This document shows, one piece after another, positions 29,751 through 37,917 of a stretch of 64,000 nucleotides of DNA. The notes under the pieces are model-generated. The model did not search any database. It saw nothing but the letters and a program-made list of their open reading frames with translations, and had not been told where the DNA came from. Source of the stretch: Marinomonas spartinae (GTDB lineage: Bacteria; Pseudomonadota; Gammaproteobacteria; Pseudomonadales; Marinomonadaceae); the NCBI RefSeq assembly GCF_016461715.1, contig NZ_JAEMUI010000004.1, positions 124,001-188,000 of the forward strand, read 5' to 3'. Numbering within the stretch: the first letter of the stretch is position 1; every line of letters starts with the position of its first letter. The translations under genes were made by a program, and so were the position numbers.

Positions 29751-29929
29751 TCGTTAACCCCTTTAGATCCGTCGATCTCCATAACATAGATCAAATAATA
29801 ATCAATTAACCTCTAAAGCTTTAGCTTACCGCCAGCATAGGGCGTATGGTGAAACCAAAGGGATTGCACAGGTGTTTGTTTTATTTGTTTTCGTAGCACG
29901 ATTCATAATAAACCTAACAGGAGAAAGCG

Positions 29930-30118
29930 ATGAAATGTAACGTAGGTAAGACAGATCGAATAGCTAGAATCATAGCAGGCGCCATTGTTCTTGCACTAGG
30001 CGTCTATTTTCATTCATGGTGGGGCTTGATCGGTGTAGTTCTCATTGGCACAGGCATCTTTAAAATTTGCCCAGCTTATATCCCGTTTGGCGTTTCAACC
30101 TGCGACAAAGAGAAGTAG
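29930..30118 (+). CDS. DUF2892 (YgaP-like) small membrane protein
   Basis: A 62-residue protein with AGGAG before the start. The sequence MKCNVGKTDRIARIIAG, two hydrophobic stretches and FKICPAYIPFGVSTC are the DUF2892 pattern. The same module forms the membrane part of YgaP-type rhodanese proteins; here there is no rhodanese domain. Function is unknown, possibly linked to sulfur or thiol handling by family association. Confidence 0.88.
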   Translation: MKCNVGKTDRIARIIAGAIVLALGVYFHSWWGLIGVVLIGTGIFKICPAYIPFGVSTCDKEK

Positions 30119-30148
30119 CTCAGCCTTAAAATAACGGCCCTAACAATC

Positions 30149-30185
30149 AAAACCGACATCAGATAACACTGAGAGTCGGTTTTTT
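30149..30185 (+). terminator. Rho-independent terminator after the DUF2892 gene
   Basis: AAACCGAC (30150-30157) pairs with GTCGGTTT (30175-30182) around a 17-nt loop, with a T-run to 30185. Confidence 0.75.
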
Positions 30186-30259
30186 GGCTTTTTGAATTGC
30201 GCTTATCCATAGAAATAAATAGGCTACATCAACACCTATAAAATTGACGCGATCAAAGT

Positions 30260-30538
30260 ATGAAGACAATAAACGAAGACGAATTAGCAACCAATCTTGA
30301 AAAGGTGCTTGATAAAGTGATCAACCAGGAACCTGTTATCATTGAGCGAAAAAATGGCAAATCTGCTGTATTGATTAGCCTTGAGGACTGTCATGCTCAT
30401 CAAGAAACAATTCACTTAATGGCAACCCCGAAAAATGCAGCGCGCTTAGATAAAGCGATTTCAGAAGTGGAAAACACTCATGAATCACTAAACCGCTCCC
30501 GTTCCAACAAATCAATAACGATTATTTCTAACTCCTGA
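30260..30538 (+). CDS. Orphan Phd/YefM-type antitoxin with altered C-terminus
   Basis: A 92-residue protein. Residues 1-73 match YefM-type antitoxins (EPVIIERKNGKSAVLISLED, then ATPKNAARLDKAISEVEN). No YoeB or other toxin follows. The final residues (after THES) are read from DNA that is antisense to the last codons of the STAND gene, with a 61-bp convergent overlap. This looks like a foreign tail replacing the toxin-binding end. At 30485 the sequence diverges from what would give a TAA stop if the right copy of the 8-bp repeat continued it (see the repeat entries). Probably non-functional as a TA pair. Confidence 0.7.
   Translation: MKTINEDELATNLEKVLDKVINQEPVIIERKNGKSAVLISLEDCHAHQETIHLMATPKNAARLDKAISEVENTHESLNRSRSNKSITIISNS
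30478..30485. repeat. Left copy of 8-bp direct repeat TCATGAAT
   Basis: TCATGAAT starts on the stop codon of the STAND gene. The identical octamer is at 34992-34999, beyond the gene's 5' side. Flanking bases agree further as CAnTCATGAATnA. It could be a duplication or recombination scar. Confidence 0.45.
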
Positions 30539-33500
30539 ACTCCGGGATAGTTTTCAGCGATACTCATCCAATAGGTTTTAAGCGCTCCTGAAAGCTCGCT
30601 CAAATTGACTAATTTACCGTCAATACGCCATTGCTTTGTTGGTTCTATATCTTGCGCAACTAATAGAAAGACTCCACACCCAGCACCTTCCTCTCGGAGA
30701 TAATCGCCCGCGAGCTGGTTTCGTAAGCGCTCACATAAATCTGGTCCAGACCAAGATTTATCTAATAGCTTTAGCTCAACAGGAACAGGAGATTGAATAT
30801 TTGTATTATGAAGCCAAATATCCGTGCGCTGGCCATTTGCAAGTTCAGACTCTTGGGTCGTTGTGTATTGACCATGACTGTTTTGGTTGAGCCAGCCAGC
30901 GATTAGAGTTCGCATTTCTGTTTCGCCCTCGGTTCTTTTCCAAGTTCGCCATGGGCTGTCATTACCACGTTCTAACCAATTTTTTAAATCGTTTAGTCGG
31001 TTAACCGTATGATCAAAAAGTTGGTGATGTGTTGAAGGTGCTATTGTCCGATTTTTACCGAACTGACCAAACTGTTCTACCGTCCAGAGCTCTAAATCAC
31101 CATCCACCATTGCTCTTTTATATGCTTGTTGAGCCATCCATTTTCGATACTCAGGCTCGGGGTGTTCTTCAATCAGTTGTTTGATAGATGCATAACTAGC
31201 AAAACCAGTCATATTACATAGAAGGGAAAACAATGCACTCCGAGCGCTTTGTGCATCATCTCTCAACTCTGGAGAATATACTCCGCCGTCGGCACGGTTT
31301 ATATCCTCTTTGGAAGGAATATGTTTATGCATGAGGACATAGAGCTTTTTCAAATACTCTGGCGTCTTGAAGTAACCTACGTTAGGCACACTGAATGATC
31401 TATAGCTTTCACCAACAAGGGCTGTAACAAAAATCTGAGCCGCTCGACTGACTAGCTCATGATCAATCCCTTCTAACCATTGTTCAAGCTGAGAAATGCC
31501 ATTAGCTGGGTCACAATCGATAAAAAGCGCGTACCAGCAAGCAATATTGTCTAAATCGTTACTTTGATCTATTTCTTGTTTTGCAATATTTACAAGACGT
31601 GTCGCATCACTATTCCCAGAAACTAGAAGATGGATACAATCTTTTCGATTCTTCGGATTTAGTTTATTTGGGTTGACTTCTAACCACTCTAAAAGGGGAG
31701 TAGCAATATCCTCATGTAACCAAGGTGCGCCGAAAACAAGTGAACTCAATATACGGTAATGTAAATCTAGCTCTGCGTTTTCTAGCTCCCAAATAAGCTC
31801 TTGGTTAACAGCTTTAGTAACCAGCGTAGGAAAAGCCTTATACATGCGCTCAAGCCAACTAGGAAAACCATTTAGCTCCCATGTGATATAGCGCAATGCA
31901 TGCTGTATTTCTTTTGCACTTAAGTGGTGAGGGAATTCTGGATGTTCAGCGGCCTCAATCTCTAAGCCAGATAAAGCGAGAGATATTGGGCAATAAAGGG
32001 TGTCATTTGATCTTATGCCATTTTCAGATTGCAGAGTTGGCCGATAATTTCTCCAGAGCATCATCACTGCATCACGATAAGCATGGGCGACATTTTCACC
32101 AAAATCAGAAATAAGCAGTCTCCATTCAGAGCCTTCACTTAGACTTGCCTGCATAGAACTTCCCGATATTTCATCCATCAGCCAACAATGTTCATTAGTG
32201 ATTTTTCCTGTGTTATTAGGCACTATTAATCGATGAAAGTTGATTTTCAAATCAGCTATCCAAGCATCACGAGACGTTTTTTCCTGTTCCTTTTTGGCGT
32301 CGAATTTTAGCCTACGTTTCTCATTCTCCTCTCCGTATTTTTTCTCCCGATCTGATATCGGAGGATCAATCAACATATCTAACTTATTAGTCAAAATGGC
32401 ACTATGCTCTACGCTTGCTTTTAGCTTCGCTAGCATATCCGATGGCTTGTCGTGTCTGCTGTAAAAGCGAAAGGCGGTACTTAGCGCAATAGATCGATCA
32501 TTCTCTAATTCTCGAGAACGTATGAATGAAAGCAGTCTTTGGAAACTCTCAATTGTATCAAATGCCCAAAAATGCCCTTGCCAAGAAATAGGCCAATCTG
32601 AAGTCAAAGGCTCACTTTTAGGGTCGAACAGTAGCCGTATTTTTTCCTGTTCAACACAAGCCCAATAAAGCCGATCATTCAACTCACTCCAACACGGTAT
32701 CAGTTCGGTTAAGTTACTTTCATAATCATCAAAGCGCTCGCCACCCCAAGAATGATAAAGAGGTAGCATCATAAGAACAGATATACTTTTGTCATCAAGT
32801 GAAAATGGGTGCCTAATTTCTATTAATCTCTCTACAAGATGAACGGCAATACCAAGAAGCCATGAATTATCTTGTGAGACTCTACACTCTTTTTTCTCGA
32901 CATACGGCGGAGTGTTTAAATAATCAAGCAAACCAATAATAAACTCCTGAAAAATAAGAGCGTTCTCAACAATTGGAATGCGGTCAATAAATTGATGGCA
33001 GGCTCTTCGCAATCCGCTCGCTTCAAAACGTTCATTCGGAGACGATTGCAATCTGCCAAGCGAGAGAAGAATGTTCTGAATATTCTCACTGGTTGGCTCA
33101 GCCTCTTCGATTAGTTCTGCCAATAAGCGACGTGGAATCATGTCCTCACTGTGGTTGAGACCTTGCCATAAAGATTGTATTTGCTCATTAGTACCGCAAG
33201 TCATGACAGCTCGGACAGAGGTAAGTCGAGCGTAAATCCCTCGGATAGGGTCAAGAGATATTTCCAACAAAGGTGCAACGCAATCGGTCATTTTTCCTTG
33301 CCAGACTAGTCTAGCTAAAAAGAAAATGACATTATCATTTTCTCTGTATTGATTAATCAAAGACATAGTCTCTGTCATCAGAGCTGAATCAGCAATTCTT
33401 GCAATTGCGCTGTTATCGCCTCCTGTACTATTGTTTTCATCTTGTAAAATACGTTGAACTATATTTTTAAGAATGGTTTTTCTTTCGGGTAAAGGAAGTT

Positions 33501-34827
33501 TGGATGGGTCACCGCCTTCAATAGCAACTTCAGGGGCAATACGTAAAGCGGCATTTCTAATGTCGCCATCCCACAAGATTAACCAAGGCAAGATAGATCG
33601 TAGCCTTGGCCTAATGATTGTCTCGCCATATTTTTCGCCAATAAATAAACGCCCTATAGACAAACGACTGTTGCCAGTAGCCATCAGGTAAGCAAACCAT
33701 TTGGCTGCGAGTAGCTCCCTGATATCACGATGCCGAAAACGAACCGCTCCGTATATGACGTCGCTGAAAATACCTCGCTCCAAAAGGGCATTCACATCAT
33801 TCGGATGCCAATCAGAAAGTACAGCTTTTGCATCTATTCCCAACTTTTCGGGCAAGGCATCTGGAATGTTAATATTTGATTGGCCGCTCATGACGACAGC
33901 GGCAGCCAAACGCTGTGCACCCTTATGAGCTTGCTCTAAGTTTAACGGCTGACGTTGTGCTCTATCTATATTATGTTCATCGCTCAACTGCTCATTTATA
34001 CTGTGTTCTAGTAGATCTAGACGGCTACCAAGTTTTTTATCCTTTCTCCATTTGGATAAAATACTATCTAAATCAAGAGGCCGTTGAGCCAAACTCCAAA
34101 TACTCGCTCTATCAATTTCCCTTAAGAGTTCATCGATGTCATTCACTGACCTTTTTTCACAGAAACAGCGAATTCTTTCCTCATCTAAAGGCCTCATTCC
34201 GTATACAGTCAAAGCACTTTGAGGTTGAGTGAGATTATCTTCTGTACAGTCATCCTCCTGTTTCTTTGCAGCTAAAAATAAATATCTATTCAGCAACTCT
34301 CGATCAGCTTCTGGTCGCCAAGAGTAAGGACGGCTGGAAACATAAAGATGCGCTCTATGAGCACCTTTTTTGATGCCTTTAGATAATTGCTTTAACGCTA
34401 ATTCAAGAGCCCTCGGGGTTTCTAACCTTGCTTCATCGACCGAATCCAAAAAGAACCAAGCTTCTTCTATCGATTCTAGCCAAGCGTTAAATTCATCTTC
34501 TGTTCCAACCTCAAAGGCGTCATAAAAATCTTGCTCGATATCCTCAATACGAATAAAAAAAGATAGTCTGCCTTGTTCCGATAACGCTTTAGATCTATTA
34601 CGTAATTCTTCCGTCTTGCCAGCGCCCGCTTCAGCTAAAATGACACAGCGATACTCACTCTCTAAATCAGCCCAAGTTTTTAGCGCTGAATGACCTAAAG
34701 AAAAAAGCAATTCATTATTTTCTTGATCTTCTTGATCTTCTTGATCTTCTTGATCTTCTTGATCTTCTTGATCCTCTGAAACAATTGAAAATTGACGATC
34801 TAATAGAATGTACTTTTCTCTAGTCAT
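30478..34827 (-). CDS. NACHT-type STAND NTPase with C-terminal PD-(D/E)XK nuclease-like domain
   Basis: A 1449-residue protein from the ATG at 34827; ATG 34872 and an open frame to 35013 are alternatives without a good ribosome site. After a (DQE)6 repeat at 19-36 comes the NTPase: Walker A AEAGAGKT at 65-72, Walker B WFFLDSVDEA at 124-133 and the arginine strand VSSRPYSWRP near 163-171. FRHRDIRELLAA at 364-375 matches the winged-helix block of NACHT/NLR proteins. About 800 residues of helical HEAT/TPR-like sequence follow. The end (1300-1449) has the order ETE helix, TDIW (Asp1336), VELK (Glu1351, Lys1353), RLRNQLAGDYL (Gln1371), GVFLLV, which is the PD-(D/E)XK core. It probably senses a phage and cuts nucleic acid. 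Known Avs proteins carry the effector at the N-terminus, so this order is reversed. Confidence 0.85.
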   Translation of the reverse strand: MTREKYILLDRQFSIVSEDQEDQEDQEDQEDQEDQENNELLFSLGHSALKTWADLESEYRCVILAEAGAGKTEELRNRSKALSEQGRLSFFIRIEDIEQDFYDAFEVGTEDEFNAWLESIEEAWFFLDSVDEARLETPRALELALKQLSKGIKKGAHRAHLYVSSRPYSWRPEADRELLNRYLFLAAKKQEDDCTEDNLTQPQSALTVYGMRPLDEERIRCFCEKRSVNDIDELLREIDRASIWSLAQRPLDLDSILSKWRKDKKLGSRLDLLEHSINEQLSDEHNIDRAQRQPLNLEQAHKGAQRLAAAVVMSGQSNINIPDALPEKLGIDAKAVLSDWHPNDVNALLERGIFSDVIYGAVRFRHRDIRELLAAKWFAYLMATGNSRLSIGRLFIGEKYGETIIRPRLRSILPWLILWDGDIRNAALRIAPEVAIEGGDPSKLPLPERKTILKNIVQRILQDENNSTGGDNSAIARIADSALMTETMSLINQYRENDNVIFFLARLVWQGKMTDCVAPLLEISLDPIRGIYARLTSVRAVMTCGTNEQIQSLWQGLNHSEDMIPRRLLAELIEEAEPTSENIQNILLSLGRLQSSPNERFEASGLRRACHQFIDRIPIVENALIFQEFIIGLLDYLNTPPYVEKKECRVSQDNSWLLGIAVHLVERLIEIRHPFSLDDKSISVLMMLPLYHSWGGERFDDYESNLTELIPCWSELNDRLYWACVEQEKIRLLFDPKSEPLTSDWPISWQGHFWAFDTIESFQRLLSFIRSRELENDRSIALSTAFRFYSRHDKPSDMLAKLKASVEHSAILTNKLDMLIDPPISDREKKYGEENEKRRLKFDAKKEQEKTSRDAWIADLKINFHRLIVPNNTGKITNEHCWLMDEISGSSMQASLSEGSEWRLLISDFGENVAHAYRDAVMMLWRNYRPTLQSENGIRSNDTLYCPISLALSGLEIEAAEHPEFPHHLSAKEIQHALRYITWELNGFPSWLERMYKAFPTLVTKAVNQELIWELENAELDLHYRILSSLVFGAPWLHEDIATPLLEWLEVNPNKLNPKNRKDCIHLLVSGNSDATRLVNIAKQEIDQSNDLDNIACWYALFIDCDPANGISQLEQWLEGIDHELVSRAAQIFVTALVGESYRSFSVPNVGYFKTPEYLKKLYVLMHKHIPSKEDINRADGGVYSPELRDDAQSARSALFSLLCNMTGFASYASIKQLIEEHPEPEYRKWMAQQAYKRAMVDGDLELWTVEQFGQFGKNRTIAPSTHHQLFDHTVNRLNDLKNWLERGNDSPWRTWKRTEGETEMRTLIAGWLNQNSHGQYTTTQESELANGQRTDIWLHNTNIQSPVPVELKLLDKSWSGPDLCERLRNQLAGDYLREEGAGCGVFLLVAQDIEPTKQWRIDGKLVNLSELSGALKTYWMSIAENYPGVQELEIIVIDLLERERFSDS
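34722..34775 (-). repeat. 9-bp tandem repeat coding for (DQE)n in the STAND gene
   Basis: CTTGATCTT on the plus strand is repeated five times exactly, with a sixth copy carrying one change (CTTGATCCT). On the coding strand it gives six Asp-Gln-Glu units. Because the unit is a multiple of three, gain or loss of copies would change linker length without breaking the frame. Confidence 0.95.
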
Positions 34828-34968
34828 AGACGATAAGTTCGCTTCATCAACAAAAAAACAAAAGGGTTTCATATAGTTACTAGACCTAACAATAGCGCTA
34901 GCGCGTTCAGGCTCCAAGCTGAATTTCTTCCATCTAAGCCACCACGTAAAACACAACCATACAAATCC

Positions 34969-34984
34969 GTACCATTTATGGTAC
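34969..34984. promoter_or_regulatory. Perfect palindrome between the STAND gene and higB
   Basis: GTACCATTTATGGTAC is a 7-bp inverted repeat with a 2-bp centre, ending 9 bp before the higB start. The position suits the operator bound by HigA in the higBA promoter. It also lies upstream of the divergent STAND gene and could affect it. Confidence 0.6.
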
Positions 34985-34991
34985 AACTCAA

Positions 34992-34999
34992 TCATGAAT
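34992..34999. repeat. Right copy of 8-bp direct repeat TCATGAAT
   Basis: Identical to 30478-30485 and overlapping the ATG of the higB remnant. Joining the two copies would give the upstream antitoxin frame CAT GAA TAA, a stop codon directly overlapping the higB start. Confidence 0.45.
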
Positions 35000-35349
35000 A
35001 ATATAAAACACAAGAAAGTGTCTGTTCGCTTCTTCCAAGCGGTGTCGGGAAGCGAACCTATCGGGAATGGCTATTATCTCTTACAAAAGAAGATAGAAGC
35101 GCTATAGGACAAGATATAAAAACAGCAGAATATGGTTGGCCTGTCGATATGCCTATATGCCGCTCCATGGGTGATGGGCTGTGGGAAGTACGCACTAACT
35201 TAGAAGGCGGACGTATTGCTAGGGTATTATTTTTCTTTAGAAACAACGAATTGATTTTACTGAATGGCTTTATGAAGAAATCCCAAAAGACACCCAAATC
35301 TGAACTAGATTTAGCTAAAAAACGAAAACGTGAGGCTGAAAATGGCTAA
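34994..35349 (+). pseudogene. higB: HigB/RelE-type (phage Gp49-like) toxin, frameshifted
   Basis: From ATG 34994 the frame reads a toxin N-terminus ending SGSEPI and then runs into stops. From 35062 the next frame continues the family sequence: EWLLSLTKEDRSAIGQDIK, EYGWPVDMP, GDGLWEVRTNLEGGRIARVLF and GFMKKSQKTPKSEL, ending at 35349. Inserting one base (a C) at about 35061-35062 restores the common EPIREW motif and a full-length toxin of about 118 residues. So a single-base deletion inactivates the toxin. A start at 35149 would only make the C-terminal half. A sequencing error is the other explanation. The antitoxin gene overlaps the 3' end by 8 bp. Confidence 0.8.
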
Positions 35350-35623
35350 CAAACACATCGGATCTTCCTTTGATGATTTCTTAGAAGAGGAAGGCATACT
35401 GGCTGAAACCAATGCAATCGCTATAAAACGAGTCGTGGCATGGCAGATTCAGCAAAAAATTGAGCACGAGCATTTATCCAAAACAAAGATGGCAAAGTTA
35501 ATGAAAACAAGCCGTTCTGGATTGGAGAGGCTTCTTGACCCAAACAATACTTCCGTCACGCTGCATACCTTGGATAATGCCGCGAAAGCGTTAGGTAAAA
35601 AGCTCAAATTAGAGCTAATTTAA
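35342..35623 (+). CDS. higA: HigA-type antitoxin with XRE/HTH domain
   Basis: A 93-residue protein; the ATG at 35342 overlaps the higB stop by 8 bp, as in typical higBA pairs. The HTH is at about 45-90 (HLSKTKMAKLMKTSRSGLERLLDP, then TLHTLDNAAKALGKKL). It should bind the palindrome at 34969-34984 and neutralise HigB. Because higB is broken, it may now serve only as a repressor, or protect against a related toxin. Confidence 0.88.
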   Translation: MANKHIGSSFDDFLEEEGILAETNAIAIKRVVAWQIQQKIEHEHLSKTKMAKLMKTSRSGLERLLDPNNTSVTLHTLDNAAKALGKKLKLELI

Positions 35624-35638
35624 AAGTAAGAACAACCG

Positions 35639-36106
35639 ATGAAAGTCTCATTTTTAGCCGATCAAAAACACTTTATTCCCACTATTGCTCAGTGGTATTT
35701 CAGTGAATGGGGGCATTTGATGCCACCTGGCAAGTCCGTTGTCGATGTTGAGAACAAAGTCACCACCATGGCGCAAAGCCGGCAAGCGTTTCCTCTTACG
35801 TTTGTGCTGCATGATAAAGAGACTCTGCTCGCTGTGGCAGAATTAAAGTTTCACGAGCATTCTGGCTACCCAGACTACCAACACTGGCTTGGAGGGGTAT
35901 ATGTTCCACCAGCGGAACGAGGTAAGGGCTACTCGTCCGTTATTTTAGCCCACGCGTTTGCTCATGCGAAAACGCAGGGGATTCCTTCTCTTTACCTGCA
36001 ATGCGAACAACACAATACGGCCCTATATTTAAAGCACGAATTTGCAGTATTACACACAATACAGGACAAAGGGGTCGATAAGGCTATTATGGTGCGCACC
36101 TTCTAA
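35639..36106 (+). CDS. GNAT-family N-acetyltransferase
   Basis: A 155-residue enzyme. Acetyl-CoA-binding motif A reads LGGVYVPPAERGKGYSSVI, followed by YLQCEQHNTALYLKHEF, the usual GNAT end with the Asn and Tyr of motif B. The substrate is unknown. It starts 16 bp after higA and may be cotranscribed, but nothing ties it to the toxin-antitoxin pair functionally. Confidence 0.9.
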   Translation: MKVSFLADQKHFIPTIAQWYFSEWGHLMPPGKSVVDVENKVTTMAQSRQAFPLTFVLHDKETLLAVAELKFHEHSGYPDYQHWLGGVYVPPAERGKGYSSVILAHAFAHAKTQGIPSLYLQCEQHNTALYLKHEFAVLHTIQDKGVDKAIMVRTF

Positions 36107-36132
36107 AGCCTCGCTTTAGGCGACCTGAAATT

Positions 36133-36993
36133 TTATTTGCCCAGTTTCGCTAGCATCTCAGGTTTCATAAATTTGTGGATCACCACCATGAATAAAATAG
36201 AGGGTACCAGCAGAATCAGAGCAGTAATCGAGGCAATTTGATAGTTACCTTCCATACTTGCACTGTAGAGAAGAAGTGGCAGCGTCGTGATGTCCGGCGC
36301 ACCAACAAAGAAAGTGCCGGTAAACTCGTCCAACGACTCTAAGAACACAAAAATACAACTCGCCATAATCCCCGGTGCCGCTTGAGGCAGCACGATATGA
36401 AAAAACGTATAAAACGATCCTGCGCCCAAGTTACGTGAGGCCCGCTCCAACAAGGGATCTGTTGCTGAAAACGCCGCCACACTGATCCAAACGGAAAACA
36501 TTAAGCCGTGAACACTGTGAACCAATACCACGCCCAATAACGTGCCATTTAAACCAAAGCCATAGAAAAGACGGGCAATGTTCATGTACACGGTTAAGTT
36601 CGGGAAGGCCTGAGGGATCAAAAATAACAACATCCAAAAAACACGCAACGGCATGCTGCGCTTCGATAAGGCATAACCCGCCGGAACAGACACCAATAAA
36701 CACACCCCAACGGTCAATACGGCAATCAGCAGACTGGTTAACAAGGAGCCAGACACATCGCTGTAAGGGTTAAAGACCTGATGCCAATATTTCAATCCCC
36801 ATTGAGTCGGTAGGGCATGAGGGAAGTACCAGACCTCGGTGACGGTCCAAATCAATAAGTTGATAATAGGGCCAAACAATAACAAAGAAAAAATCAGAAT
36901 AAACAGCATTTGTAGCCAAAAGCTACTTGCAAACGGCAGACGTTTTAACCGCTTTAACACTATGTTATTAGAGACACTTTGCGCCACCATCAT
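36133..36993 (-). CDS. ABC importer permease 2 (Fe/polyamine/phosphonate type)
   Basis: A 286-residue inner-membrane protein. AAAGGAG at 37001-37007 fixes the start at 36993, overlapping the stop of permease 1 as ATGA. Six membrane segments and the EAA loop ERASRNLGAGSFYTFFHIVLPQAAPGIMAS are visible, followed by ESLDEFTGTFFVG. It forms the channel with permease 1. It is the last gene of a four-gene operon ATPase, binding protein, permease, permease. Confidence 0.92.
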   Translation of the reverse strand: MMVAQSVSNNIVLKRLKRLPFASSFWLQMLFILIFSLLLFGPIINLLIWTVTEVWYFPHALPTQWGLKYWHQVFNPYSDVSGSLLTSLLIAVLTVGVCLLVSVPAGYALSKRSMPLRVFWMLLFLIPQAFPNLTVYMNIARLFYGFGLNGTLLGVVLVHSVHGLMFSVWISVAAFSATDPLLERASRNLGAGSFYTFFHIVLPQAAPGIMASCIFVFLESLDEFTGTFFVGAPDITTLPLLLYSASMEGNYQIASITALILLVPSILFMVVIHKFMKPEMLAKLGK

Positions 36994-37823
36994 GCTGCGG
37001 CTCCTTTGTCTTTTAGACTTTGACGTAGATAAAACCAGGCCAGCCCCGCACAAATCAGGTAAGACACCAAGCCCAAGGCATTCGCCACATGATAGTCTCC
37101 GTAAGAGTCCACTCGGAAGGCCATATCCGCGCTGATCATGGTTGGTGTACCCGTACCAATCATCATGGGCACTGACAAAACAGACATCATGGTAACTGTC
37201 GATAAGACCAGCGCCACTCCAAGAGAAGGGGCGATTTGCGGTAAAATGATGCCAAATAAAATACGCAACCGTGATGCCCCCAAATTACGTGCCGCTCGAA
37301 TTTGCGCGTCATCTAACGCTGCCATGGCACCAGAAATTAATAATGTCGAAAAGGCCAACTGCTTCCACACAAAGGTGATAATAATGCCACTCCAGCCCAA
37401 AAAAGAGATGGTATCCATGGGCGTCATCAATCCTGAGGCCACAAACGCGTTATTCATTAAGCCATTTTTGGCCAAAAAGGTACGCATCATTTGCGCGGCC
37501 ACAATAAAAGGAATAAACAAAGGCAGTCGGTATAAAAACCCCAATATGCCCACCACCGAACGAAAGGGCGACAGGGTAATCAATGCCGCAATGCTAATCG
37601 ATAAAATAGCCAATAACATCACGGACACCAGCACAATAATGACGGTAAACAGCATGTCCTTTGAGTACAGCTCGAACGCCTTATCCAAGTGGCTTAAAGT
37701 TAGCGCTCCATCTAGAGTCACTGCAGAATAAAGCGAAAAGCACAAAGGGTATAAGAAGAAAAGACTCACCATGAGAGCAGCGGGGGCAATGAGCCAAAGT
37801 TTCTGCGCTTCTTTTTGTTGCAT
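36990..37823 (-). CDS. ABC importer permease 1
   Basis: A 277-residue permease with about six membrane helices. The EAA loop is AQIRAARNLGASRLRILFGIILPQIAPSLG. The N-terminus is short and charged (QQKEAQK). It belongs to the binding-protein-dependent permeases related to UgpA, PotB and PhnU types. A 197-codon open frame on the other strand across this gene is only a shadow. Confidence 0.92.
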   Translation of the reverse strand: MQQKEAQKLWLIAPAALMVSLFFLYPLCFSLYSAVTLDGALTLSHLDKAFELYSKDMLFTVIIVLVSVMLLAILSISIAALITLSPFRSVVGILGFLYRLPLFIPFIVAAQMMRTFLAKNGLMNNAFVASGLMTPMDTISFLGWSGIIITFVWKQLAFSTLLISGAMAALDDAQIRAARNLGASRLRILFGIILPQIAPSLGVALVLSTVTMMSVLSVPMMIGTGTPTMISADMAFRVDSYGDYHVANALGLVSYLICAGLAWFYLRQSLKDKGAAA

Positions 37824-37917
37824 AAGATATAACCTGTGTCTCTCAATCGATGGAGTTCAAATCAATAGCAAGCGAGTCACATCTTGCTCGCTTGCTATGT
37901 TCGTCATGCTAACCGTA

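Noticed and set aside
34722..34775. CRISPR-like array
   Set aside because: The units are 9 bp without spacers and lie within a coding region.
34828..35013. Longer N-terminus of the STAND protein up to 35013
   Set aside because: It runs over the palindrome and the higB start, is Trp/Phe/Tyr-rich without family character and has no ribosome site; a start at 34827 or 34872 is more plausible.
35149..35349. A short stand-alone gene for the C-terminal half of HigB
   Set aside because: The upstream DNA carries the rest of the toxin in another frame, so it is a frameshifted gene and not a separate small one.
30119..35640. Insertion sequence or integrase-driven island
   Set aside because: No transposase, integrase, tRNA or long terminal repeat was seen; only the 8-bp repeat suggests movement.
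37138..37731. 197-codon open frame opposite permease 1
   Set aside because: It is antisense to a clear membrane-protein gene and shows no family features; long antisense frames are common there.
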